DNA from: Verrucomicrobiota bacterium
GTDB lineage: Bacteria; Verrucomicrobiota; Verrucomicrobiia; Verrucomicrobiales; Verrucomicrobiaceae
Direction: 5' to 3'
Assembly (NCBI GenBank): GCA_023428335.1
Contig: JAEYYS010000214.1
Location: 1-19,544 of the forward strand
Length of the DNA: 19,544 bases
Shown: one piece after another, positions 8,259-18,684 of the stretch
Layout: the number at the start of each line of letters is the position of its first letter
Position numbering within the stretch: the stretch's first letter is position 1
Notes under the pieces: generated by a model
What the model saw: the letters and a program-made list of their open reading frames with translations, nothing else
Told to the model about the DNA's origin: nothing
Databases searched by the model: none
Program-made: the position numbers and the translations under genes

Positions 8259-9170
8259 ATGGCCGATTTTTTCACCTTCGAACAACTGCAGGACTGGGAT
8301 CGTTGCGGCAGCGCCGTCGTGCCACCCGCGCGCCTGGCGGTCATCGGCGATCCCGTCGCGCATTCGAAGTCGCCGCAGATGCACAACCCGGCGCTGCGTG
8401 CCTGCGGCCTCGACGCCAGCTACATCCGCGTGCAGGTGCCGCCTGGCCGGGTGCGCGAGGCCTTTGGTCTGTTCGCCCGCCACGGCTTCCTCGGCGTCAA
8501 CATCACCATCCCGCACAAGTTCGAGGCGCTGGAGGCGGTCGATGAGATCGACCCACTGGCGCGCCGCCTGGGCGCGGTCAACACCCTGGTCATTCGCGCT
8601 GGCCGCCTGTCGGGCTTCAACACCGATGGCCCGGGTTTCCTGCGCAGCGTGCGCGAGGCCTTCGCGGCCGAGGTCGCGGATCTGCGCCTGCTGATCCTGG
8701 GGGCCGCCGGCGGTGCCGGTCGGGCCGTGGCCGTGCAGAGCGTGCTGGCCGGCTGCCGGCACCTCGTGCTGGCGAACCGCAGTGCCGACAAGCTGCAGCC
8801 CCTGCTCGGGGAACTGCACGGGCTGGCGACCGGTCTCACCCTGCAGACCTGCGCCCTTGATCCGCAGGCGCTGGGGCAGGCACTGCCCGGCGTGGATGTG
8901 CTGGTCAATGCCACCTCGGTGGGCATGAAGGCCGGGGACCCGCCGCTGCTTCCGGGCGACGCCCTGACGGCGCGCCACTGCGTTTACGACATGGTCTATC
9001 GCGCCGGTGGCGAAACCGCCCTGGTGGCCGCTGCCCGTGCGGCCGGTGCCCGTCATGCCGACGGCATGAGCCTGCTGCTGCACCAGGGCGCCATCTCCTT
9101 CGAGCACTGGTTCCCCGGGGTGAGCGCGCCGCTGGAGGTCATGCGCGCCGGCCTGGCGGCGGCGGTTTGA
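8259..9170 (+). CDS. aroE: Shikimate dehydrogenase (NADP+)
   Basis: AroE reduces 3-dehydroshikimate to shikimate with NADPH in the pathway to chorismate and the aromatic amino acids. The 303-residue product shows VIGDPVAHSKSPQMHN with the shikimate-binding SKSP (36-39), NITIPHK with the catalytic Lys (K87), and FNTDGPGF with the paired Asp (D123). The Rossmann loop is GAAGGAGRA (148-156), NRS (173-175) sits where NADP 2'-phosphate is usually contacted, and NATSVGM (217-223) and LLLHQGAISFE (272-282) complete the signature. The start is uncertain: the ATG at 8259 is used, but a GTG at 8244 has a modest AGGCG 5 bp upstream and would add five residues. About 20 N-terminal residues precede the usual family start. 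It follows pfkA after 147 bp and is tail to tail (7 bp) with the acyl-CoA dehydrogenase gene. Confidence 0.93.
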   Translation: MADFFTFEQLQDWDRCGSAVVPPARLAVIGDPVAHSKSPQMHNPALRACGLDASYIRVQVPPGRVREAFGLFARHGFLGVNITIPHKFEALEAVDEIDPLARRLGAVNTLVIRAGRLSGFNTDGPGFLRSVREAFAAEVADLRLLILGAAGGAGRAVAVQSVLAGCRHLVLANRSADKLQPLLGELHGLATGLTLQTCALDPQALGQALPGVDVLVNATSVGMKAGDPPLLPGDALTARHCVYDMVYRAGGETALVAAARAAGARHADGMSLLLHQGAISFEHWFPGVSAPLEVMRAGLAAAV

Positions 9171-9177
9171 GATCAGG

Positions 9178-11034
9178 TCAGGCGGGGCTCACCAACTCGC
9201 GGCTGAGCCTGACCGCGTCCTTTTCCAGGCCGCTGCCCAGTTCGCTGTAGTGGTGGCGCAGGCGCTGGCGGGTGAGCTTGCCGAAGTAGCGGACCTTGCG
9301 CAGCAGTCGCTCAACCTCCTCGACGTTGGTCGAGGCATCGGTGATCAGGCTTTCGGCGCGGGCGAGGGTGGCCGACCAGACGAAGAGTTCGGCGCCGATG
9401 TCGACCAGGCGGCCGAGCTTCATCTGGCGGCGCTCCAGCGCCGGGCCTTCGGTGATCATGGCGTGGAAGAGCGTGCGCGCGAGTCGGCGGCTCTGGCGGC
9501 GGATCTCCAGAACGTCGGCGCGCAGGGCCGGGTGCAGGTCATCGGCCGCCGGTTCCGAACCGCCGGGCAGCCAGAGGCGCGGGTACCAGTGCGTGTAAAA
9601 CAGGCCGGCCTTGATGGCGGCGCGGGCGCGGGTGCGCCAGGGCAGGGTGGTGTTGACGGCGGCGGCACCAAGCTTCAGGTGCGGGTCGAGCGCCTCGCGG
9701 GCGATGAACAGGCGCATGATCTCACTGCTGCCCTCGAAAATGGTGTTGATTCGGCAGTCGCGGAAGAGTCGCTCCACCGGGTCCGGTCGCTCGCCGCGGG
9801 CGCGCAGGGAGTCGGCAGTCTCATAACCTCGGCCGCCGCGGATCTGCATGGTGTCATCGACGATCTGCCAGGCACGTTCGCTGCCCCAGAGCTTGGCCAG
9901 GGCGGCTTCCAAGCGGACGTCGGCATGCTTGTCGCGGTCGACCAGGGCCGAGACGTAGGCCACCACCGACTCCAGGGCGAAGCTGTCGGCGGCCATGCGC
10001 GCGAGTTTTTCGGCAACGGCCGAGTGACGGCCGACCGGTTGGCCCCACTGGACGCGTTCTGCCGCCCAGGTGGTGCTGATGTCGAGGCAGCGTCGGGCCA
10101 GGCCGGCGCAGGCGGCAGGCAGGGTGATGCGGCCGGTGTTGAGGGTGGTGAGGGCGACCTTGAGGCCGCGGCCCTCGCCGCCGAGGATGTTGGCGCGCGG
10201 CACACGCACGTTGGTGAAGCGGACGACGCCGTTGTAGAGGGCGCGCAGGCCCATGAAGCGGCAGCGCTGGACGATCTCGACACCTGGCCAGGCGGTCTCG
10301 ACGATGAAGGCCGTGGTCGCGTGGGGGCGCTCGGGCGTCGGTGTACGTGCCATGACCACGATCAGCCCGGCCTTGAGGCTGTTCGTGCACCAGAGTTTTT
10401 CGCCGTTGAGGAGGAAGTCATCGCCGTCCGGCACGGCGGTGGTGCTCAGGCGCGCCGGATCGCTGCCCACCTCCCTCTCGGTGAGGGCGAAGGCGCTGAT
10501 CTCGCCGGCGGCACAGCGCGGCAGGTACCTTGCCTTTTGCTCGTCGGTACCGAAGAGCAGCAATGGCTGTGGCGCGCCGATGGATTGGTGGGCGGAGAGC
10601 AGGGCCGCGAGGTTGCCGCACTCGCCGCCAAGCAGCATGGCGGCGCGCGAGTAGTTCGTTTGCGACAGGCCCAAGCCGCCGAGTCGGACCGGGATCTTGA
10701 TGCCGAAGGCGCCGATCCCCGCCAGTTCTTCGAGGAGTCGGTCGGGAATTTCGCCGGTGCGGTCAATGGCGTCGGGGTCGGCATGGGTGTCGAGCACGGC
10801 GCGCAGGTGGGATAAAAAGGCGTCGCCCTGATCGCGGTCTTCGTCGGACTGGCGAGGGAAGGGCAGGATCCTGCGGAAATCGGGGCGACCGAAGAACAGG
10901 CCAGCGGCGAGGCCGGCATTGTCGCGTTCGTCGCGGGCGGCTTCGGCCATTTCCAAGGCGGCCTTTTGGCCGGCGGACATCCTGGACGTATCGATCAGCG
11001 GCGGCGCGCTCTCGGGGGCGGTCGTGGTTTTCAT
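9178..11034 (-). CDS. Acyl-CoA dehydrogenase family protein, VLCAD/ACAD9-like size
   Basis: This is an FAD enzyme expected to form the trans-2,3 double bond of an acyl-CoA. The 618-residue protein has an N-terminal extension (about 1-70), a helical N-domain, the FAD/substrate beta domain with FALTEREVGSD (182-192) and NGEKLWCTNS (210-219), and a helical C-domain with IRGGRGYE (398-405). IFEGSSEIM (432-440) carries Glu 434 where MCAD and VLCAD have their catalytic base. A further roughly 170-residue helical C-terminal domain resembles that of VLCAD/ACAD9-type enzymes. The start is the ATG at 11034; an upstream start at 11082 would add 16 residues without clear conservation. No thiolase, hydratase or ETF gene is nearby, so chain length and pathway cannot be read from context. 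It diverges from the isocitrate dehydrogenase gene (182 bp between starts). Confidence 0.88.
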   Translation of the reverse strand: MKTTTAPESAPPLIDTSRMSAGQKAALEMAEAARDERDNAGLAAGLFFGRPDFRRILPFPRQSDEDRDQGDAFLSHLRAVLDTHADPDAIDRTGEIPDRLLEELAGIGAFGIKIPVRLGGLGLSQTNYSRAAMLLGGECGNLAALLSAHQSIGAPQPLLLFGTDEQKARYLPRCAAGEISAFALTEREVGSDPARLSTTAVPDGDDFLLNGEKLWCTNSLKAGLIVVMARTPTPERPHATTAFIVETAWPGVEIVQRCRFMGLRALYNGVVRFTNVRVPRANILGGEGRGLKVALTTLNTGRITLPAACAGLARRCLDISTTWAAERVQWGQPVGRHSAVAEKLARMAADSFALESVVAYVSALVDRDKHADVRLEAALAKLWGSERAWQIVDDTMQIRGGRGYETADSLRARGERPDPVERLFRDCRINTIFEGSSEIMRLFIAREALDPHLKLGAAAVNTTLPWRTRARAAIKAGLFYTHWYPRLWLPGGSEPAADDLHPALRADVLEIRRQSRRLARTLFHAMITEGPALERRQMKLGRLVDIGAELFVWSATLARAESLITDASTNVEEVERLLRKVRYFGKLTRQRLRHHYSELGSGLEKDAVRLSRELVSPA

Positions 11035-11216
11035 GGCGGCGGCGGGGTGATGGCCGCTGCCGACGCGTGCGTTGTGCCGCATCGCATCAGCGGCCTAGTT
11101 GTTAAGGGTTGGACCACGCGGAGGTGGCGGAGGTTCAAAAACGCTGCGTTGGTCCTGGCGACAGCTTGGCCGTTGCACTGGTCGGTGGGCCGGCTAGAGT
11201 TGACCTTTCCACCGCC

Positions 11217-13418
<2,202 letters not shown>

Positions 13419-13433
13419 GCCGCGCCACCGCGC

Positions 13434-14639
13434 TCAGGCCCAGAGGTCGGCACAGGTCGCCAGCAGTATGGCGCGCGACTCGGTGTCGCCGTGGGTATGG
13501 CGGTGGTTGTGGGCGAAGTTGCCACCGGTATAGAACAGGTGCCAGAGGCCTTCGCTTCGCACCAGGGCGTGCGGCGCGTGCAACAGGTAGCTGGCCGCCG
13601 TCGTTCCGGGGGCATCGCGGGGAATCCAGGCTTGGCGCAGTGGTCTCTGCCAGGTAAGGCCGTCCATGGAGAAGCAGGGCTCGATGTCAATGGACTGGGT
13701 GCCGAGGCGGTAGTGACCGAGCAGGCCGATCCGGCCGCGTTCCGTATGCGTCACCGAGAGGTAATAGAACTGCAGGTCGGCCGGATCCTGGGCGTCCGGC
13801 TGAATCACCCGTTGACGATTGCCCCAAATCAGGCCGTCGGCGCTGGTGAGACGGTCGATGACGCGGATGAGGCCGGGAATGTTGTCATTGGCAGCGTAGC
13901 GCGGGTCGTCCCGGCCGACACTGACGAGTGCCACCGTGTAGAGTTCGAAACTGCCGTCGGGCAGTGGGTAGACGTTGGTGGCGTCATTGCTGATCAGGGC
14001 CGGGGGTGCGAGGGGTTCGCCCGGAAGGTTGGCCGCTTTTTTCTTCGCCCATCGCTGCAATCCCGCCGCGACGGCGGCTTCGCCACCCACCGCCCGGTCA
14101 GCCGGGTGGTAGAGGCAAGGGGTGAGGGCATTGACGACCGTAAACCGGCGTCCGTCCAGGCTGTCGGCGGCGAGATAGCGGACGATGTTGGGTCCGTGTG
14201 CCCAAAAGTACAAGCGGGTGCGGCCGTCCTGCAGGCGCAGGGTCACCACCTGCACGGGTTGCCAGCCCTCGGGCAGGCCGCCGATGGCGAGCGCGGCATG
14301 GCGGTCGGGGGCGCCCGGCGTGCAGATGGCCGGAGTGCGATGCCACACGCCGCCGATGCGGCCTTCATGGAAGCCGATGCTCTTGGCCACGCCCTTCGGG
14401 CCCGACAGGCTGGTCCAGAGCCGCCAACGACCGTCGCCCAGGGGTTCTGCCGTGCTGGTGAAGTTTTGCACCCACGCGCCTGCCGGGTCGCCCTGGTGGC
14501 GGAACAGCTCACCCTGCTTTTGCCAGGCGGCAGGGGCGGCCAGGCGGGTGGCTGTGGGGTCTGCGGCGCGGCTGTTGAGGGCCAGGCAGGTGCGGGCCAT
14601 CGCCCGCAGCAGCGCGCGCCGGTTAGGGTGCGGCTTCAT
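13434..14639 (-). CDS. Beta-propeller glycosidase-like protein of unknown function (GH32/GH43-like)
   Basis: This 401-residue protein belongs to no family I can name with certainty. It has recurring 'S-x-DG-x-x-W/F' strands: SLDGRRF (160-166), SADGLIW (266-272) and SMDGLTW (324-330). Segments such as FELYTVALVS and GLWHLFYTGG (364-373) are also typical of the five-bladed beta-propellers of GH32, GH43 and GH117. I cannot place the catalytic acidic residues, so activity is unproven. The N-terminus (NRRALLRAMARTCLAL) could be a weak Sec or Tat-like signal with two arginines, but its hydrophobic core is interrupted by Arg. A His cluster, HNHRHTHGD (377-385), lies near the C-terminus. The gene begins 15 bp after the nuoF stop on the same strand, so the two are probably co-transcribed, an odd pairing. 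Confidence is high that it is a gene and moderate for the fold. Confidence 0.72.
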   Translation of the reverse strand: MKPHPNRRALLRAMARTCLALNSRAADPTATRLAAPAAWQKQGELFRHQGDPAGAWVQNFTSTAEPLGDGRWRLWTSLSGPKGVAKSIGFHEGRIGGVWHRTPAICTPGAPDRHAALAIGGLPEGWQPVQVVTLRLQDGRTRLYFWAHGPNIVRYLAADSLDGRRFTVVNALTPCLYHPADRAVGGEAAVAAGLQRWAKKKAANLPGEPLAPPALISNDATNVYPLPDGSFELYTVALVSVGRDDPRYAANDNIPGLIRVIDRLTSADGLIWGNRQRVIQPDAQDPADLQFYYLSVTHTERGRIGLLGHYRLGTQSIDIEPCFSMDGLTWQRPLRQAWIPRDAPGTTAASYLLHAPHALVRSEGLWHLFYTGGNFAHNHRHTHGDTESRAILLATCADLWA

Positions 14640-14654
14640 GCGGGGCGGGGCAGT

Positions 14655-16040
<1,386 letters not shown>

Positions 16041-16082
16041 GGGATTCAGTATCCGGCTACGTCCCGAGGCGGCAACCGGGAT

Positions 16083-16100
16083 TTGTGAAAAATTTCACAA
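16083..16100. promoter_or_regulatory. Rex-type operator upstream of nuoF (also fits a CRP half-site layout)
   Basis: The sequence TTGTGAAAAATTTCACAA is an 18-bp perfect inverted repeat (TTGTGAAA, AA, TTTCACAA). It matches the Rex consensus TTGTGAA-N4-TTCACAA at every defined base. Rex is the NADH/NAD+-sensing repressor that controls NADH dehydrogenase and respiratory genes in many bacteria, and the site sits 42 bp upstream of the nuoF ATG, where a repressor would be expected. The same bases also fit TGTGA-N6-TCACA, the CRP-family consensus, so a CRP/FNR-like regulator is the alternative. The site is 180 bp from the divergent pilus-like cluster and is less likely to control it. Confidence 0.65.
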
Positions 16101-16159
16101 GGAGCCGCGCCCCGAATCGCCGCCGAGCCGGAGCAGGCGCCCATTGTTTGCACGAATCC

Positions 16160-16177
16160 TTTTCTCAATTTTCTCAA
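16160..16177. repeat. Perfect tandem 9-bp direct repeat, TTTTCTCAA twice
   Basis: Two adjacent identical copies of TTTTCTCAA form an AT-rich island in GC-rich surroundings, between the Rex-type site and the start of the pilus-like cluster. Direct repeats of one helical turn (here 9 bp) can be tandem regulator sites or an UP-like element. A chance low-complexity duplication is also possible. It lies just upstream of the candidate -35 of the pilus-like cluster. Confidence 0.5.
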
Positions 16178-16185
16178 ATCGTGTC

Positions 16186-16215
16186 TTGATGGGCGGCGGT
16201 CTTTGCGGCTAAAAC
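16186..16215 (+). promoter_or_regulatory. Candidate sigma-70-like promoter for the pilus-like cluster
   Basis: TTGATG (16186-16191) and TAAAAC (16210-16215) are separated by 18 bp. Each matches the sigma-70 consensus at four of six positions, and they lie 66 bp before the ATG at 16281. They sit directly downstream of the AT-rich tandem repeat. This is weak evidence; the -35/-10 pair was picked by eye, and Verrucomicrobiota promoters are poorly characterised. Confidence 0.25.
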
Positions 16216-16280
16216 GTCATTTATTCCGGTTTTAAGCGCCCCCTCGCCGAAACCGGACAAACCACCCATCTCCACCCCAC

Positions 16281-16898
16281 ATGAAAGCACTTTGCACGGC
16301 TCTTGCGAGCCTGTCCCTGCTGGTCCTCGCCGCCCAGGGGCAGACTGGTCCCGCGGTCAAGATCAACGCCAAGAAGCTCAAGGTTTCCGAAGTGGAAACC
16401 CCGCAGTTCCAAGCCTCCAATGTGGGGGAAAAGCGCTGGCGGCCCAAAAAGTGGCTGGAGCTGGACCTGGAGTTCGACATCCGTCTGCCGCAGGCCGAGG
16501 GCGGTCGCTCCGGCAGTCTCGACTCGATGACCGTGAATTATTTCATCGCCTTCAATGCCACCACCAAGGAGGGCAAGCGCGAGGTGCTCAAGGGCAGCTT
16601 CAACTACGTCGACATCCCGGCGGCCGAGACGAATCATGCCCTCGCCTTCGTGTCGCCGGCGACGCTGCGCAACATCCTCCAGCGCGATGGTTTCACGGCG
16701 GCCTCCGACGTTCAGGGCTGGGGCTATGAGATCCTGGTTGGTGGCGAGCGCGTTGCCGGCGACTCCAGCCTTGGTGGCGGTCCCTGGTGGGAGAAGGCGG
16801 ACGCTCTCAACATTTCGGAGGGCGCCGTGCTCATGAAGCAGGAGACGCCGTTCAGCATTCTCTGGGGCGACTACGACGTCTCCGCCAAGAAGAAGTAA
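16281..16898 (+). CDS. Secreted pilus-locus protein, Amuc_1102-like
   Basis: This 205-residue protein starts with a clear signal peptide (MKALCTALASLSLLVLAAQG, cleavage near AQG-QT). The mature part is rich in beta strands, for example KKWLELDLEFDIRLPQ, DSMTVNYFIAFNAT and PFSILWGDYDV, and has no membrane span, which suggests an all-beta periplasmic or surface domain. Its place directly before a PilM-like gene and an Amuc_1100-like gene, together with its size and signal peptide, matches Amuc_1102 of Akkermansia muciniphila, part of that species' type IV pilus-like locus. Its molecular job is not known to me. No Shine-Dalgarno sequence precedes the ATG (the upstream bases are TCCACCCCAC). It is the first gene of a three-gene, same-strand cluster; the gap to the next gene is 49 bp. 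The assignment rests mainly on synteny and architecture. Confidence 0.75.
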   Translation: MKALCTALASLSLLVLAAQGQTGPAVKINAKKLKVSEVETPQFQASNVGEKRWRPKKWLELDLEFDIRLPQAEGGRSGSLDSMTVNYFIAFNATTKEGKREVLKGSFNYVDIPAAETNHALAFVSPATLRNILQRDGFTAASDVQGWGYEILVGGERVAGDSSLGGGPWWEKADALNISEGAVLMKQETPFSILWGDYDVSAKKK

Positions 16899-16947
16899 TC
16901 GGCGGTCCACGACGGGCGCAACGCAGGCAAGTTCACCTTTTTTTCAC

Positions 16948-18684
16948 ATGGCAGACAGCAAAAGCATCGCAGTTCTCAACATTGGCTCGCAGAGATTGTC
17001 TGGAGCGGTGTTCGGCAGGGTCGGTGGCGACCTTGTACTCAAGAAGTATGAATTCGTCGACATGACGGGTGATCCCACCGTGGACGCCTCGCGCATTCCG
17101 CAGATCAAGGTCGGCGTCCAGGAGCTGGCCTCGCGGCTCAAGCTCAAGGGCGCCTCGGTGGCCTATGCGGTCGCTGGTCACACGGTCTTCTCGCGCTTCG
17201 TCAAGCTGCCGCCGGTCCAGCAGGATCGCATCGCGCAGATCGTCGAGTTCGAGGCCAAGCAGAACGTGCCCTTCCCGATCAACGAGGTCACCTGGGACTA
17301 CGAGGTGGTCGGCGAGGGTGGCGGCGAAACCGAGGTGGTGCTCGTGGCGATGAAGTCCGACACCCTCAACGAGATCAACGACCAGGTCGCCGCCGCCGGC
17401 ATGAAGTCGGCCCTCGTTGATCTGGCGCCACTCGCGTTGTACAACGCCTTCCGCTACAGCTACCCCGACGTCAACGAGCCGGCGGTCATCATTGATCTTG
17501 GCGCGCGCTCCACCAACATGGTGTTTGTTGAGGATGGCAAGTTTTTCACCCGCAACGTCCTGGTGGGTGGCGCCTCGATCACCGCCGCCATCGCCAAGGA
17601 GTTTGGCGCCGGCTTCGGCGATGCCGAGCACGAAAAGATCGCCCGCGGCTTCGTCGCCCAGGGCGGTGTTGTCATGGAGCACGAGGATCCCGAAGTGGCG
17701 GCCCTCTCCAAGGTCATCCGCAACGCCGCCACCCGCCTGCACAGCGAGGTGATGCGAACGATCAACTTCTACCGCAGCCAGCAGGGCGGTGAGGCGCCCC
17801 AGCGCGTCTTCCTCTGCGGTGGCGGCGCCCTGCTCGGCAACATGGCCCTCTTCCTCGAAGAGAAGCTCAAGCTGCCGGTGGAGATCTTCAATCCGCTGCG
17901 CGGCGTCCAGCTCGACCGTGGTGTCAACGCCGAGGCCGCCCAGGTGGACTCCCCCTTCCTCGGCGAACTCGTCGGCCTGGCCCTGCGCTCAAGCGGGTCC
18001 TGCCCCTGCGAGGTCGAGCTCGTGCCCGACGTGGTCGCCAATGCCCGTGACGCCGCCCGCCGGGCGCCGGCGCTGGTCATGGCCGGTGTCTGCCTGTGGG
18101 CCGCCCTTGGCGCCGGCACCCTGTATTACAACCACGCCACCGAAGTCGTCGAGGGGCAGGTCGCCGGCATGCAGCAGGAAGCCGCCCGCCTCAATGGCGT
18201 GGCCAATCAAATCAAGGCGCTCGACGGCCAACTCGCCCAGTCGATCGCCCTGACCCAGCCGCTGATCCAGGCGGTCGGCGACCGCTCCTACTGGGTGCGT
18301 CTGCTGACCGACCTCAACGCCAAGTTCGACAACGACCTGATCTGGCTCACCGTTATTGAGCTGCTCAAGGATGGCAAGCCGATCACGCCGGCCTTGTTCG
18401 GTCAGGAGCAGTCTTCCTCGCCCGCCTCCGGTCGGGCCGCTGCCAACGCCAAGCCGGTGTACGAGCTGCGCCTGCAGGGGTTGTACCGCAAGAACGAGGA
18501 GGGCGAGCAGGTCGTCTACCGCTTTGCCGACAAGCTGGCCAAGTCCGGCTGGTTTGTGGCCGACAAGTTTGAGGAAAAGCGCGCCGAGTACGTCAGCGCC
18601 GAGAGCGGGGTCGAGGAGGACCGCTACGCCTACAAGTTCAACATCAAGCTGCCCCTCCAGCAGCCCATGCAATTCCAAAACTGA
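16948..18684 (+). CDS. PilM-PilN fusion protein of a type IV pilus-like machine (Amuc_1101-like)
   Basis: PilM (cytoplasmic, actin-like) and PilN (inner-membrane) are normally separate subunits of the type IV pilus alignment complex; here one 578-residue chain carries both. Residues 1-350 are PilM-like: VLNIGSQRLSGAVF (9-22) is phosphate loop 1, VPFPINEVTWDYEVV (107-121) is typical of PilM, IIDLGARSTNMVFVEDG (181-197) is phosphate loop 2, and VFLCGGGALLGNM (287-299) is the adenosine loop. Then comes VELVP (356-360), which resembles the 'NLLP' N-terminal peptide of PilN that docks on PilM. A single membrane span follows (about 374-394), then a short coiled coil (about 397-430), and a periplasmic PilN-like domain (about 440-578). 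The position matches Amuc_1101. N11 replaces the usual acidic residue of loop 1. The stop overlaps the next gene's ATG by one base (TGATG), suggesting translational coupling. Confidence 0.85.
   Translation: MADSKSIAVLNIGSQRLSGAVFGRVGGDLVLKKYEFVDMTGDPTVDASRIPQIKVGVQELASRLKLKGASVAYAVAGHTVFSRFVKLPPVQQDRIAQIVEFEAKQNVPFPINEVTWDYEVVGEGGGETEVVLVAMKSDTLNEINDQVAAAGMKSALVDLAPLALYNAFRYSYPDVNEPAVIIDLGARSTNMVFVEDGKFFTRNVLVGGASITAAIAKEFGAGFGDAEHEKIARGFVAQGGVVMEHEDPEVAALSKVIRNAATRLHSEVMRTINFYRSQQGGEAPQRVFLCGGGALLGNMALFLEEKLKLPVEIFNPLRGVQLDRGVNAEAAQVDSPFLGELVGLALRSSGSCPCEVELVPDVVANARDAARRAPALVMAGVCLWAALGAGTLYYNHATEVVEGQVAGMQQEAARLNGVANQIKALDGQLAQSIALTQPLIQAVGDRSYWVRLLTDLNAKFDNDLIWLTVIELLKDGKPITPALFGQEQSSSPASGRAAANAKPVYELRLQGLYRKNEEGEQVVYRFADKLAKSGWFVADKFEEKRAEYVSAESGVEEDRYAYKFNIKLPLQQPMQFQN

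Noticed and set aside
9250..10815. A 521-codon plus-strand frame antisense to the acyl-CoA dehydrogenase gene
   Set aside because: Shadow of a well-supported gene, with biased composition and no domain.
11173..11200. TTGCAC / TAGAGT pair as an icd promoter
   Set aside because: Poor match to consensus in a GC-rich region, no better than expected by chance.
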